Of a stretch of DNA of 64,000 bases, positions 1 through 9,046 are shown piece after piece. The DNA is from Acidovorax radicis N35 (GTDB taxonomy: Bacteria; Pseudomonadota; Gammaproteobacteria; Burkholderiales; Burkholderiaceae_C). Location of the stretch: NCBI RefSeq assembly GCF_000204195.1, contig NZ_AFBG01000020.1, positions 496,001 through 560,000 of the forward strand, given 5' to 3'. Each line of letters begins with the position of its first letter. Positions within the stretch are counted from its first letter, which is position 1. The notes below the pieces were generated by a model that did not search any database, was not told where the DNA came from, and saw nothing but the letters and a program-made list of their open reading frames with translations. Both the position numbers and the translations under genes were made by a program.

Positions 1-390
1 AAGACCGGCACGCCCGGCATGTCGGTGCAGGAGATCTACGCCATGTTTCCCAACCTGGCCGAACGCAAGAACAGCCAGGGCACACGCCTTTCTGGGGGCG
101 AGCAGCAGATGCTGGCCGTGGCCCGCATTCTGCGCACTGGCGCCAAGCTGCTATTGCTCGACGAGATTTCCGAAGGCCTGGCGCCCGTCATCGTGCAGGC
201 CCTGGCCCGCATGATCACCATGCTGCGCGAGAAGGGCTACACCGTGGTCATGGTCGAGCAGAACTTCCGCTTTGCCGCGCCGCTGGCAGACCGCTTCTAT
301 GTCATGGAGCATGGCCGCATCGTGGAGAAATTCGGTGCGTCGGAGCTGGAAGAAAAGATGCCCGTGCTCACCGAACTTCTGGGCGTTTGA
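1..390 (+). CDS. livF: Branched-chain amino acid-type ABC transporter ATP-binding protein, 3' part
   Basis: This is the C-terminal 129 residues of a LivF-type ATPase; the frame is open to the window edge, so the start lies upstream. The ABC signature LSGGEQQMLAVARIL, the Walker B segment LLLLDEISEGL and the switch histidine region (MVEQN) are all visible. LivF normally works as a cytoplasmic dimer with LivG to power uptake through LivH and LivM. The substrate-binding and permease genes follow directly on the same strand, which supports a liv-type operon. Walker A is outside the window. The substrate could be an amino acid, amide or related compound. Confidence 0.93.
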   Translation, partial: KTGTPGMSVQEIYAMFPNLAERKNSQGTRLSGGEQQMLAVARILRTGAKLLLLDEISEGLAPVIVQALARMITMLREKGYTVVMVEQNFRFAAPLADRFYVMEHGRIVEKFGASELEEKMPVLTELLGV

Positions 391-447
391 ACGCGCCCAG
401 AAGTCTTGCTTCCCGTTTTCTTCAACCACACCCACAGGAGACAATCC

Positions 448-1644
448 ATGAAGAACAAACTCAAAGTGCTGGCACTGATGCTGGGCGCCGCCGGCCTGGC
501 CGCCTCGGCCGCGCATGCGCAAGACAAGGTCAAGATCGGGTTCATTACCGATATGTCGAGCCTGTACGCCGATGTGGAGGGCAAGAACGGTGCGGTGGCC
601 ATCCAGATGGCGATTGACGATTTTGGCGGCAAGGTGCTGGGCATGCCCATCGAGTTGCTGACGGCTGACCACCAGAACAAGGCCGACATCGCAGCCTCCA
701 AGGCCCGCGAGTGGATCGACACCCAGGGCCTGACCATGCTGTTTGGCGGCACCAACTCCGGCACAGCCCTCGCGTCGGCCAAGGTGGCTGCCGAGAAGAA
801 GCGCGTGTACATCAACAACGGTGCTGCCAGCTCGGCGCTGACCAATGACCAGTGCACACCCTACACAGTGCACTATGCGTATGACACCGTGGCGCTGGCC
901 AAGGGCACAGGTTCTGCCATTGTGGATACCGGCGGTAAGTCCTGGTACTTCCTCACGGCGGACTATGCGTTTGGTCATGCACTGGAAGCCGACACCAGCA
1001 CGGTGGTCAAGGCCAAGGGCGGCACCGTGGTGGGCACCGTGCGCCATCCGCTCAACGCGTCCGACTTTTCATCCTTCCTGCTGCAGGCACAGAATTCCAA
1101 GGCCCAGATCCTGGGCTTGGCCAATGCAGGGGGTGACACCATCAATGCCATCAAGGCCGCCAAGGAGTTCGGCATTGGCAAGAGCATGAAGCTCGCGGGC
1201 CTGCTGATCTTCATCAGCGACGTGCACAGCCTGGGCCTGCGCAATACCGAAGGCCTGCAGTTCACCACCAGCTGGTATTGGGATCTGAACGACGACACGC
1301 GCAAGTTTGCGGCGCGCTTCTTCGAAAAGACCAAGCGCATGCCCACCGAAATCCAGGCGGCTGACTACTCCGCCACGATGAACTACCTCAAGGCCGTGGA
1401 AGCGGCCAAGAGTGTGGACGCCGACAAGGTCATGACCACATGGCGCGGCATGAAGATGAACGACTTCTTTGCATCGGGCCAGTTGCGCGCCGATGGCCGC
1501 TATGTGCATGGCATGTACCTGATGGAAGTGAAGAAGCCCGCCGAGTCCACCAAGCCCTGGGACTACTACAAGCTCGTCAAGAAGCTGCCCGGCGACTCGG
1601 TGTTTACCACCAAGGCCGAGAGCAAGTGCGCGCTCTGGAAATAG
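448..1644 (+). CDS. Branched-chain amino acid-type ABC transporter substrate-binding protein
   Basis: A 398-residue periplasmic receptor of the LivJ/LivK type I fold. It starts with a Sec signal peptide (KNKLKVLALMLGAAGLAASAAHA) that ends in AHA just before QDKVKIGFITDMS. The chosen ATG follows a strong Shine-Dalgarno AGGAG about 7 bases upstream; an in-frame start 14 codons earlier lacks one and would spoil the signal peptide. It captures ligand and delivers it to the LivH/LivM channel encoded just downstream. Paralogues in this family bind branched-chain amino acids, urea, amides or aromatic acids, so the substrate cannot be fixed from sequence alone. Confidence 0.92.
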   Translation: MKNKLKVLALMLGAAGLAASAAHAQDKVKIGFITDMSSLYADVEGKNGAVAIQMAIDDFGGKVLGMPIELLTADHQNKADIAASKAREWIDTQGLTMLFGGTNSGTALASAKVAAEKKRVYINNGAASSALTNDQCTPYTVHYAYDTVALAKGTGSAIVDTGGKSWYFLTADYAFGHALEADTSTVVKAKGGTVVGTVRHPLNASDFSSFLLQAQNSKAQILGLANAGGDTINAIKAAKEFGIGKSMKLAGLLIFISDVHSLGLRNTEGLQFTTSWYWDLNDDTRKFAARFFEKTKRMPTEIQAADYSATMNYLKAVEAAKSVDADKVMTTWRGMKMNDFFASGQLRADGRYVHGMYLMEVKKPAESTKPWDYYKLVKKLPGDSVFTTKAESKCALWK

Positions 1645-1666
1645 CCCGCTGACAAGGTGCAGGCGC

Positions 1667-1692
1667 GCCCCAAGGGTCCATCACCCTGGGGC
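1667..1692 (+). other. Hairpin between receptor and permease genes
   Basis: GCCCCAAGGG and CCCTGGGGC can pair around a 7-base loop with one small bulge. There is no T-run after it, so it is more likely an mRNA-stabilising or attenuating structure that keeps the receptor transcript more abundant than the permease transcript. This is inference. Confidence 0.4.
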
Positions 1693-1777
1693 TTGCCGCA
1701 GCAGCCTGATGGCGTGTACTAGATGCCTTCTTCCCCCCCTGACCTGACCCGATCACCACCACCTGCCGCTGCCTCCC

Positions 1778-2662
1778 ATGGAAATCTTTGGTGTCTCATT
1801 GCCGGGCCTGCTGAGCCAGCTCCTTCTGGGGCTGGTCAATGGCTCGTTCTATGCCATTCTCAGCCTCGGACTTGCCGTGATCTTCGGCCTGCTCAACGTC
1901 ATCAACTTTGCCCATGGGGCGCTGTTCATGACGGGGGCCCTGATGACCTGGATGGCCATGAACTACTTCGGCATCAACTACTGGTGGATGCTGGTGTTGG
2001 CTCCGCTGGTGGTGGGCTTGTTCGGGGTGTTGATCGAACGCCTGTTGCTGCGCTGGATCTACAAGCTCGATCATCTTTATGGCCTGTTGCTCACACTGGG
2101 TCTCACGCTGCTGATTGAAGGCGTGTTCCGTTCCATCTACGGTGTATCGGGCCTGGGCTACGACACGCCAGAACTGCTGGAAGGTGCCACCAATCTCGGC
2201 TTCATGATCCTGCCCAACTACCGGGCCTGGGTGGTGGTGGCCTCGGTGGTGGTGTGTCTTGCCACCTGGTATGTGATTGAAAAAACCAAGCTGGGCGCCT
2301 ACCTGCGCGCCGGCACCGAGAACCCCCGCCTGGTGGAAGCCTTCGGGATCAACGTGCCGGTGATGGTGACACTGACCTATGCCTTTGGGGCCGCGCTGGC
2401 CGCCTTTGCCGGTGTGCTCGCTGCACCGGTGTACCAGGTCACGCCGCTCATGGGCCAGAACCTCATCATCGTGGTGTTTGCCGTGGTGGTGATTGGTGGC
2501 ATGGGCTCCATCATGGGCTCCATCCTGACGGGATTGGGGCTGGGCGTCATCGAAGGTTTTACCAAGGTGTTCTACCCGGAAGCGTCTTCCACCGTGGTGT
2601 TTGTCATCATGGTCATCGTTCTCCTCATTCGCCCCGCCGGCCTGTTCGGCAAAGAGAAATAA
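1778..2662 (+). CDS. livH: Branched-chain amino acid-type ABC transporter permease LivH
   Basis: A 294-residue, very hydrophobic inner-membrane protein of the LivH family. The N-terminal helix region (LVNGSFYAILSLGLAVIFGLLNVINFAHGAL) is typical, as is the cytoplasmic coupling loop around RAGTENPRLVEAFGIN that contacts the ATPases. It pairs with LivM, encoded 12 bases downstream, to form the translocation path. Its length matches the family. The ATG at 1778 begins the first hydrophobic segment. Confidence 0.94.
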   Translation: MEIFGVSLPGLLSQLLLGLVNGSFYAILSLGLAVIFGLLNVINFAHGALFMTGALMTWMAMNYFGINYWWMLVLAPLVVGLFGVLIERLLLRWIYKLDHLYGLLLTLGLTLLIEGVFRSIYGVSGLGYDTPELLEGATNLGFMILPNYRAWVVVASVVVCLATWYVIEKTKLGAYLRAGTENPRLVEAFGINVPVMVTLTYAFGAALAAFAGVLAAPVYQVTPLMGQNLIIVVFAVVVIGGMGSIMGSILTGLGLGVIEGFTKVFYPEASSTVVFVIMVIVLLIRPAGLFGKEK

Positions 2663-2674
2663 GGGGCCGCCAGC

Positions 2675-3676
2675 ATGAATCTCAAGAACACTGCCTCCAT
2701 CGGTTATGGGCTGCTGCTGCTGGCCCTGATTGCCGCGCCATTCCTTGGCGCCTATCCCATCTTTGTGATGAAGCTCATGTGCTTTGCACTGTTTGCTTCG
2801 GCGTTCAACCTGCTGTTGGGCTACACCGGCCTGCTGTCTTTCGGGCACGCTGCCTTCCTGGGGGGGGCGGCCTATGTGGCCGGGCATGCCATCAAGGTCT
2901 GGGGGCTCACCCCCGAAGTGGGACTGCTGCTGGGAACGCTCGGCGGAGCCTTGCTGGGCCTGCTGTTCGGCTGGCTGGCCATCCGTCGCCAGGGCATCTA
3001 TTTTTCAATGATCACGCTCGCGCTGGCGCAGATGCTTTTCTTTGTCTGCCTGCAGGCGCCCTTCACCGGGGGTGAAGATGGCCTCCAAGGCGTGCCACGC
3101 GGCAAGCTCTTTGGCCTGATTGATCTGCAAAGCGATCTGGTCATGTACTACGTGGCGCTGGTCATCGTGGTGCTGGCATTCCTCGTCATCGTGCGCACCA
3201 TCCATTCACCGTTTGGCCAGGTGCTCAAGGGCATCAAGGAAAACGAACCCCGTGCCATCTCGCTGGGCTATGACACCCACCGCTTCAAGCTGCTCGCCTT
3301 CGTGCTGTCGGCCGCGCTGGCGGGGCTGGCGGGTTCGCTCAAGACCTTGGTGCTGGGCTTTGCCACGCTGTCGGACGTGCACTGGACCGCCTCGGGCCAG
3401 GTCATCCTGATGACGCTGGTCGGGGGCCTGGGTACCCTGTCGGGGCCGCTCATCGGCTCGGCCGTGGTGGTGCTGCTCGAAAACAAGATTGGTGAGTTCG
3501 GCAACCTGCTGGCCGCCCTGACGAGTGTGGAGTGGTTCAAGACGCTGGGTGAGTCAGTCACCATGGTCACGGGCCTGATTTTTGTGGTCTGCGTACTGGC
3601 TTTTCGCCGCGGCATCATGGGTGAGATCATCGCCTGGTTGGCACAGCGCCGTGCCGATGGCCCAGCCAAACACTGA
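2675..3676 (+). CDS. livM: Branched-chain amino acid-type ABC transporter permease LivM
   Basis: A 333-residue inner-membrane permease of the LivM family. It has about eight to ten hydrophobic segments and the conserved coupling segment GIKENEPRAISLGYDTHRFK before the last helices. The segment YTGLLSFGHAAFLGGAAYVAG is typical of LivM. It is the last gene of the liv-type operon and is followed by a terminator-like hairpin shared with the convergent lipocalin gene. Confidence 0.94.
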   Translation: MNLKNTASIGYGLLLLALIAAPFLGAYPIFVMKLMCFALFASAFNLLLGYTGLLSFGHAAFLGGAAYVAGHAIKVWGLTPEVGLLLGTLGGALLGLLFGWLAIRRQGIYFSMITLALAQMLFFVCLQAPFTGGEDGLQGVPRGKLFGLIDLQSDLVMYYVALVIVVLAFLVIVRTIHSPFGQVLKGIKENEPRAISLGYDTHRFKLLAFVLSAALAGLAGSLKTLVLGFATLSDVHWTASGQVILMTLVGGLGTLSGPLIGSAVVVLLENKIGEFGNLLAALTSVEWFKTLGESVTMVTGLIFVVCVLAFRRGIMGEIIAWLAQRRADGPAKH

Positions 3677-3719
3677 CGTTGTGGCCGCTTATACCGGGCG
3701 GCCTCAACCCCCAATCAAT

Positions 3720-3753
3720 AACCGCTGCAGCCTTTACAGGCGCAGCGGTTTTG
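3720..3753. terminator. Hairpin terminator between convergent livM and crtC-like genes
   Basis: A perfect 9-bp stem, AACCGCTGC (3720-3728) and GCAGCGGTT (3742-3750), encloses a 13-base loop and is followed by T-rich sequence on the plus strand. The stop codon of the minus-strand gene lies in the loop, so one arm of the stem also codes for the last residues of that protein. It probably stops livM transcription; the effect on the opposite strand is less clear because the T-run there is short. Confidence 0.65.
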
Positions 3754-4909
3754 CATATCCGGTCATCTCCAGGTAGCCCCGGCCTACGGGCTGCCCTGCG
3801 CTGTCCATCAAGTCGGACAGACCCTCCCAGTAGATCGCCCCGGTGGATCCACTGCTGTCCAGCTCCTGGTTGTCCAGCAAGGCGCGCACCTCAAAGACGC
3901 CTGCGGGCGTCTGCACCCGCCACTGCACCGGGTAGCGTGCCCCGCTCTGCGGGCTGGCCCAGATGCGTTGGGGCGTGAACACCACGGCCTGCGCGTCAAA
4001 CACCTGCACCGGCTGGCCTGGTGTTCGCAACGAACCCCCGGCCCACAGGGCCGAGCCATCCGCACGGCGCAAGCGGAACGCCGTGAGCGCACTGCCATCG
4101 CGCAGGTTCATTCCGATCCAGTCCCAGCCCAGGGCTTCGGGGTGTAGCAGGGCCTCGCTCCATTCGTGGTCCATCCACGCGCGACCAGTGCCGGGGCTCA
4201 CGCCCATGCGCTTGCCCTCCACTGTCAGGGTGCCGGTCACGGCGAGTTGCGGTTGGCTGTAGTAATAGCTGGCCTGTGCAGCATCGGGCCCCTTGCGCGA
4301 CAAGCCCTGCTGGCCCTGCAGCAGCACCGGTTGGGTGCTGTCGAATTGGAGGTCCATGCCGAATTCGCTGCCCGCAATCTGGGCGGTGTACCGGCTTACC
4401 GGAAAGTCTGGCTTGCTGTGCGCCGTATTGCTCCGCGCGAGCGTCCAGTCCTGCAACCGGATGGAGGTGTCGGCCTCGCTGGCCTGCGCCACACCAAAAC
4501 CTGCGCGCGCAATGCGCTGGTCATGCAGCAGGCGCTGGCCCTGCACATCGGTGATGGCTGCGTGTGCGAACAGCAGTTGCTTGGCCGCAAACGCAGACTG
4601 CAGGTTTTGCGTGGCATCCACCCGCGAGCGAAAGAACGTGAGCTGAAATCCCCACGGCCTGCCCTGCGCCTGCACATGGCCCGTGATGTACCACCACTCG
4701 GTGCGCAGCTCCGGGTGGCTGCCATGGTCGCGCGGAAAGGTCAGTGCGCGTGCGGGCAGGGCACGGGCGGCCTGGGGCAGCAGCGTCAGTGCCATGCCGC
4801 CCAGACCTCCCATGCCCAGTGGTACCTGCATGGCCAGCCACTGGCGGCGTGTGGCAAAGGTGCCCGCAGGCGATGGCGCAGCAGGGACTGGTGGCGGGAC
4901 GGGTGGCAC
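3734..4909 (-). CDS. CrtC/AttH lipocalin-like protein (carotenoid 1,2-hydratase family)
   Basis: About 391 residues. The region from residue 70 (TEWWYITGHV) onward is a CrtC/AttH two-domain lipocalin-like protein, with recurring motifs such as FFRSR, HEWS and WDWIGMNL. Members with this context are usually annotated as hydroxyneurosporene hydratase, but no carotenoid genes are nearby, so a lipid-binding role is more likely. A twin-arginine motif (TRRQWL, residues 20-25) precedes a hydrophobic stretch, suggesting Tat export. No ATG lies upstream of that motif; I chose a GTG at 4907-4909, placing the gene 17 bases after the cysteine synthase-like stop. The start is uncertain. Homologues often sit beside LolD/FtsX-type ABC genes. 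Confidence 0.8.
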   Translation of the reverse strand: MPPVPPPVPAAPSPAGTFATRRQWLAMQVPLGMGGLGGMALTLLPQAARALPARALTFPRDHGSHPELRTEWWYITGHVQAQGRPWGFQLTFFRSRVDATQNLQSAFAAKQLLFAHAAITDVQGQRLLHDQRIARAGFGVAQASEADTSIRLQDWTLARSNTAHSKPDFPVSRYTAQIAGSEFGMDLQFDSTQPVLLQGQQGLSRKGPDAAQASYYYSQPQLAVTGTLTVEGKRMGVSPGTGRAWMDHEWSEALLHPEALGWDWIGMNLRDGSALTAFRLRRADGSALWAGGSLRTPGQPVQVFDAQAVVFTPQRIWASPQSGARYPVQWRVQTPAGVFEVRALLDNQELDSSGSTGAIYWEGLSDLMDSAGQPVGRGYLEMTGYAKPLRL

Positions 4910-4926
4910 GGGGCGCTTTGCGGGTG

Positions 4927-6000
4927 TCAGCCGATGAGGGCGTCGATTTTTTGCTGGGCTGCCGAACAATCTCCGAACGAGCGGTCCACCCACTCGGTAT
5001 CGAAATACGTGGGCAGATACCGCTCCCCTGCATCGCACAGCAGCGACAGGATCGAGCCACGCTCGCCCCGCTCTCTCATCTCGCTGGCCAGCGTGAGCAT
5101 GGCGACGAAGTTGGTGCCCGTAGACGGCCCCACGCGCCGCCCCAGCAGCTGCGACAGCGCACGCATTGCGGCGATGGATTCCACATCGGCCACATCCACC
5201 ATGCGGTCCACCAGCGTGCGGATGAAACTCGGTTCCACACGCGGGCGGCCGATGCCTTCGATGCGCGAGCCGGGCGCCGTCAGTGCGGCATCCCCCGTGC
5301 GGTGGTAGGCGCTGAACACCGAACCTGCCGGGTCGGCCACACACACCTCGGTGGTGTGCCGCTGGTAGCGCACATAGCGGCCAATGGTGGCGCTGGTGCC
5401 CCCCGTGCCCGCGCCCACCACGATCCAGCGCGGCACCGGGTGCGGCTCGCGCGCCATCTGCGTGAACATGCTCTCGGCGATGTTGTTGTTGCCGCGCCAG
5501 TCGGTGGCGCGCTCGGCGTAGGTGAACTGGTCCATGTAGTGGCCGCCTGTCTCCGCCGCAATGGTGCGGGCGGCTTCGTACACCGCGCCCGCGCTGTCCA
5601 CAAAGTGGCAGCGCCCGCCGTGGAACTCGATCTGCGCCACTTTCTCGGGCGAGGTGCTGCGCGGCATCACGGCCACAAAGGGCAGGCCGAGCAGGCGCGC
5701 AAAGTAGGCCTCGCTCACGGCGGTGGAGCCGCTGGATGACTCGACGATGGTCGAGCCCTCGTGCACCCAGCCATTGCACAGCGCATACAAAAACAGTGAC
5801 CGCGCCAGCCGGTGCTTGAGACTGCCCGTGGGGTGGGTGGATTCGTCCTTGAGGTACAGGTCAATGCCGTGCGTGGCAAAAACGGGCAGGCGCAGCGGGA
5901 TCAGGTGGGTGTCCGCGCTGCGTTGGTAGTCCGCTTCGATGCGGGCGATGGCCTCGTGAAGCCAGGGGGAAGCGGGGAGCTGTTTCTGCATGGGCAGCAT
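4927..6000 (-). CDS. PLP-dependent cysteine synthase-like enzyme
   Basis: A 357-residue fold-type II PLP enzyme of the cysteine synthase/cystathionine beta-synthase family. The PLP lysine is in TGSLKHR (about K62). The cofactor-binding asparagine/serine loop appears as [13 protein letters not shown] instead of the usual STSGNTG, and the phosphate-binding loop is [12 protein letters not shown]. The altered substrate loop and the extended N-terminus argue against a housekeeping CysK; a beta-replacement or lyase reaction on another amino acid is possible. A TTG start 13 codons upstream is open, but the ATG at 6000 follows an AGGCGGG-like ribosome site. It lies 35 bases after the glycosyltransferase and may be co-transcribed with it. 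Confidence 0.85.
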   Translation of the reverse strand: MLPMQKQLPASPWLHEAIARIEADYQRSADTHLIPLRLPVFATHGIDLYLKDESTHPTGSLKHRLARSLFLYALCNGWVHEGSTIVESSSGSTAVSEAYFARLLGLPFVAVMPRSTSPEKVAQIEFHGGRCHFVDSAGAVYEAARTIAAETGGHYMDQFTYAERATDWRGNNNIAESMFTQMAREPHPVPRWIVVGAGTGGTSATIGRYVRYQRHTTEVCVADPAGSVFSAYHRTGDAALTAPGSRIEGIGRPRVEPSFIRTLVDRMVDVADVESIAAMRALSQLLGRRVGPSTGTNFVAMLTLASEMRERGERGSILSLLCDAGERYLPTYFDTEWVDRSFGDCSAAQQKIDALIG

Positions 6001-6035
6001 TGTCGCAGCCCGCCTAGCCTGTGCCGCAGGGGTGG

Positions 6036-7115
6036 TCAAAGGCCGTAGAACGCCTGGTTGGCCTCAATGCGATGGGCCTGGGCTGCCGGGTAGTGGCGCT
6101 CGGCCAGCAGACGTTGCAGTGCGGCGCGACCCAGGTCACGGTGGGGGGTATAGAAGGCGCTCACGGCCAGCTCATCCAGTGCACGCCAGGCGTACACCTG
6201 CGTGTCTACAAAAAGAATGTCGGGAGGCTGAGGTATCTGCGAAGCCTGCAGGGCAAACATGGTGGCCAGCGCATGTTCGGCACGCTCACGGTGGTAGCGG
6301 GCCAGTTCACACAGGGGCTCGGCCCGCTGAGGGCGGGCTGCGTAGGCGGTCAGATAGGCCTCGCGCACGGTGGCAACAGGGGCCTGGTTACGTTCGTGCA
6401 GCACGGCGATCTGGAACAGTGCATACCAGCGCTCTTCGTCCCAGCCTCCCATATCCACCCGGCGCTGGTACCACTGCAGGCTGGGCTCGATCCTCCCGGC
6501 GTCGCGGCAGCTCTGGGCCAGGTAGAAGACGTTGCGCGTGTTCGTGGGGTCGTCCCGCACGGCCTGCTCCAGCAAGGCCATGTCGCGCAGGTAGGTTTCC
6601 GGGTCGCGTGCGCGGGCGCCATCATGGGATACGTGGATGACAGGCCCCTGCAGCGTTTGCCAGGGGCCGTGCTGCTTGGCGGTCAGGTACTCGTGCAACA
6701 CGCCCTCCCAACGCCAGCCGATGCGTGTGGCCACAAGGCTGTTGCGCTGGTACTCCCAGCCGTCCATGTGGCAGGTCAGGGTATAGCCGTCGGCCGTGAG
6801 CGAGGGCCAGGTGAACCCTTGTGGTACGCGCAGCTGCTCATCGGCATCGATGAAAAGCAAGTAGGCGCCATGCGGTCGCGCCAACTCCAGCGCCTCGTTG
6901 CGGTTGTGGGCAAAATTTTTCCAGGGCCGTTCGTGCAGCGTGCCTGGCACGTCCTGCATGAACTCACGGATGAGGTCCTGCGTGCCGTCGGTGGAGCCCG
7001 TGTCCACAATGACCCAGTGGTCCACCCAGGGCTTGACCGAGGCAAGGCACCGGGTGATGACCGGGGCTTCGTTCTTGACGATCATGTTGAGCCCGATCGG
7101 TGACATATGTTTCAT
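6036..7115 (-). CDS. Family 2 glycosyltransferase with helical repeat tail
   Basis: A 359-residue protein. The first 100 residues form a GT-A fold: [14 protein letters not shown] opens the nucleotide-sugar site, VDTGSTDGT is the typical beta-strand/turn, and IDADEQ (about residues 89-94) is the DxD-type metal-binding motif. The C-terminal half is helical and TPR-like ([28 protein letters not shown]). Such proteins transfer a sugar to a glycan or protein. It lies directly downstream of two Thr-rich collagen-like genes on the same strand, so it may glycosylate them; that is inference. I preferred the ATG at 7115 ([10 protein letters not shown]); three codons further in, at 7106, is another possible start. 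Confidence 0.86.
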   Translation of the reverse strand: MKHMSPIGLNMIVKNEAPVITRCLASVKPWVDHWVIVDTGSTDGTQDLIREFMQDVPGTLHERPWKNFAHNRNEALELARPHGAYLLFIDADEQLRVPQGFTWPSLTADGYTLTCHMDGWEYQRNSLVATRIGWRWEGVLHEYLTAKQHGPWQTLQGPVIHVSHDGARARDPETYLRDMALLEQAVRDDPTNTRNVFYLAQSCRDAGRIEPSLQWYQRRVDMGGWDEERWYALFQIAVLHERNQAPVATVREAYLTAYAARPQRAEPLCELARYHRERAEHALATMFALQASQIPQPPDILFVDTQVYAWRALDELAVSAFYTPHRDLGRAALQRLLAERHYPAAQAHRIEANQAFYGL

Positions 7116-7225
7116 CGACGGCTTGTATCTCGGGCAGTCAAGTTCAGTATGGCCGGTTTGTACAGAATCGTGTCCCGAAACAGATTTTTCAGAGATCGAA
7201 TGCCCTGTACGAAGCAAGCTGAGTG

Positions 7226-8038
7226 CTATTGACAGTAAGCGTAGGCATATACCGTCTGAACTTGTCCGCAGCTAAATTTGCAAACCCATGAATTGGCCGA
7301 CGCCCGTTTGCTGATCTCGAAGAGAGCGTCCCCCGGGATGGATGTCTCGCACCCCCCGCTGACCACATTGCCAGCGCTGCACGTTGTGGTGACCACCGTA
7401 GTGGCGGGACACTGGGCAGAGTTCGTGTCGGTGGTCAGGCTGATGGTCGCGGATCCAGTGGGGCCGGTCGGCCCCACGGGGCCCTGAACCCCCTGAACTC
7501 CTTGAATCCCTTGGGGACCAGGCACGACACTGGTTGCTCCTGTCGGACCGACGGGCCCTTGAACACCCTGGATGCCCTGTGGGCCCGGCACTGTGCTGTC
7601 TGCCCCCGTGGCTCCCGTGGAGCCCATGGCCCCCGTCGGCCCCGTGGCGCCGGTAGGTCCAGTGGTACCCGTGGCACCGGTTGCCCCCGTAACCCCTGTT
7701 GAGCCCATGGCGCCCGTTGCTCCGGTGGGGCCCGCAGGGCCCGTGGCGCCGGTAGCTCCGGTGCCGATGCCCCCCGCGCAAGGCCCCAGGCGGCCTGTGG
7801 GGCCGTCAAAACAGGTGAGATTGGTGTTGGGCGTTGCGCCGCTCAGGCCAGGAGCCCGCACTTCACCGCTGTCCTGCACGCGAAAGCGTTCCTGCGTGCC
7901 GGTAGAGTTCTTGATCACAAAACCGCCACCGCTCGGCACGGTGGCGGAGATGTCGGCGGCCAAGGCCACGGGGGTGTACAAGACGTAGGCGGCACCGAGC
8001 ACGCTGGCGATGCGGAAGGATCGGGAGAAGCTTTTCAC
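7226..8038 (-). CDS. Exported Thr-rich collagen-like protein 1
   Basis: A 270-residue protein. Residues 1-28 form a signal peptide ending VALAA. Residues 29-68 are an N-terminal domain ([20 protein letters not shown]) almost identical to that of the next gene. Residues 94-195 are G-x-y triplets, mostly GAT, GPT and GPA, interrupted by [17 protein letters not shown] blocks. The last 75 residues have six cysteines and end AYAYCQ. Bacterial collagen-like proteins of this design form surface or filament triple helices. There is no membrane anchor or LPxTG/IPTL signal. The spacing is 94 bases from the upstream paralogue, suggesting co-transcription. Confidence 0.85.
   Translation of the reverse strand: MKSFSRSFRIASVLGAAYVLYTPVALAADISATVPSGGGFVIKNSTGTQERFRVQDSGEVRAPGLSGATPNTNLTCFDGPTGRLGPCAGGIGTGATGATGPAGPTGATGAMGSTGVTGATGATGTTGPTGATGPTGAMGSTGATGADSTVPGPQGIQGVQGPVGPTGATSVVPGPQGIQGVQGVQGPVGPTGPTGSATISLTTDTNSAQCPATTVVTTTCSAGNVVSGGCETSIPGDALFEISKRASANSWVCKFSCGQVQTVYAYAYCQ
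7454..7759 (-). repeat. Collagen-triplet coding repeat tract 1
   Basis: A 9-base-periodic, GC-rich tract encoding Gly-X-Thr/Pro triplets inside the first collagen-like gene. The repeat units are imperfect, as expected for an older expanded array. Any change in whole triplets would keep the frame. Confidence 0.85.
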
Positions 8039-8132
8039 AGCAGTCTTTCTTGTGGAGCAATGGGAGCGTGTCCGCCTGCCTGTACAGGAAGGTTGGCACG
8101 CCGGGGGCTAGCCTCTAGCGTGATCGGAGTGG

Positions 8133-9020
8133 TTATTGGCAGTAGGCGTAGGCGGTCACGTCGATGTTCAAGGAATTGGGCGTGCTGGTGGTGTCGCACC
8201 AATACGTGCATGACCATTTGTTGGTGTCAGACCGCACAGTGGAATAGATGAACGAAAACGTGGTGGCGTTGGCAATACGGCACCCCCCGGACAACACCGC
8301 GCTGGTGGCTCCGCCACAAGTGGCCGTGAGGGTGAGGTCAGGCACATTGCATTTGCCGGTGGTGCTGAACTCCTGCAGCGAGATCGTGGCGCTGCCTGCT
8401 GGACCGGTCGCCCCTGTGGGGCCCGGTGCTCCCGTAGCGCCCACTGCACCTGCAGAGCCCGTGGCTCCGGGTATGCCCTGAAGGCCCTGTGTTCCCTGGG
8501 GGCCTGGCACCGTGCTGTCAGCGCCCGTGGCACCCGTAGGCCCTGCCGGTCCCGTGGCACCGGTCACGCCAGCGGTTCCCTGGGTGCCCGTTGCTCCAGT
8601 GGCTCCGGTGACGCCCGTGGCCCCGGTGGGGCCTGTCCCACCTGTGGTGCCCACACCGCCCGCAGTACCTGTTGAACCAGTGGGGCCGACTGCACCAGTG
8701 GGGCCTGTGGGCCCTGTGGGGCCGGTTGCCCCCGTAGCACCCGTACCAATTCCGCCCGCACACGGCCCCAGACGGCCGGTGGGGCCATCGAAGCACGTGA
8801 GGTTGGTGTTGGCAGCGGCGCCGCTCAGACCTGGGGCCCGCACCTCGCCACTGTCCTGCACGCGAAAACGTTCCTGCGTGCCGGTGGAGTTTTTGATCAC
8901 AAAGCCGCCACCGCTGGGCACGGTGGCAGAGATGTCGGCCGCCAGGGCCAAAGGGGCGTGCAGTGCGTAGACGGCACTGATGGCGCCGATAAGGCGCATC
9001 GGGCGAAAGAGGGATTTCAT
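8133..9020 (-). CDS. Exported Thr-rich collagen-like protein 2
   Basis: A 295-residue paralogue of the preceding protein. It has a signal peptide (residues 1-28, ending LALAA), the same N-terminal domain (about residues 29-68), and the same [18 protein letters not shown] linker with two cysteines. The G-x-T collagen region is at residues 94-209, followed by a divergent six-cysteine C-terminal domain that also ends AYAYCQ. The ATG at 9020 begins the signal peptide; the longer upstream frame is a shadow of the neighbouring gene. It lies 26 bases after the IPTL-CTERM gene, so the three are probably one transcript. The C-terminal head could act in trimer registration or adhesion (inference). Confidence 0.85.
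   Translation of the reverse strand: MKSLFRPMRLIGAISAVYALHAPLALAADISATVPSGGGFVIKNSTGTQERFRVQDSGEVRAPGLSGAAANTNLTCFDGPTGRLGPCAGGIGTGATGATGPTGPTGPTGAVGPTGSTGTAGGVGTTGGTGPTGATGVTGATGATGTQGTAGVTGATGPAGPTGATGADSTVPGPQGTQGLQGIPGATGSAGAVGATGAPGPTGATGPAGSATISLQEFSTTGKCNVPDLTLTATCGGATSAVLSGGCRIANATTFSFIYSTVRSDTNKWSCTYWCDTTSTPNSLNIDVTAYAYCQ
8394..8741 (-). repeat. Collagen-triplet coding repeat tract 2
   Basis: An imperfect 9-base-periodic tract that encodes about 39 Gly-X-Y triplets in the second collagen-like gene. It is richer in GTTGGTG- and GTAG-type variants than tract 1, so the two tracts have diverged more than the flanking N-terminal domains. Confidence 0.85.
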
Positions 9021-9046
9021 GTGCGGCTCCTGGTGCATCCGCACAC

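Noticed and set aside
151..1047. Long antisense frame in the ABC receptor region
   Set aside because: It is a shadow of the liv-type genes in GC-rich DNA; no ribosome site and a His/Arg/Gln-rich nonsense composition.
3734..4909. True carotenoid biosynthesis gene
   Set aside because: No crt genes are nearby, and the context of an FtsX/LolD-type exporter points to a lipocalin-like accessory.
7454..8741. CRISPR-like regular repeats
   Set aside because: The periodicity is 9 bases and translates to collagen triplets; no spacer structure and no cas genes.
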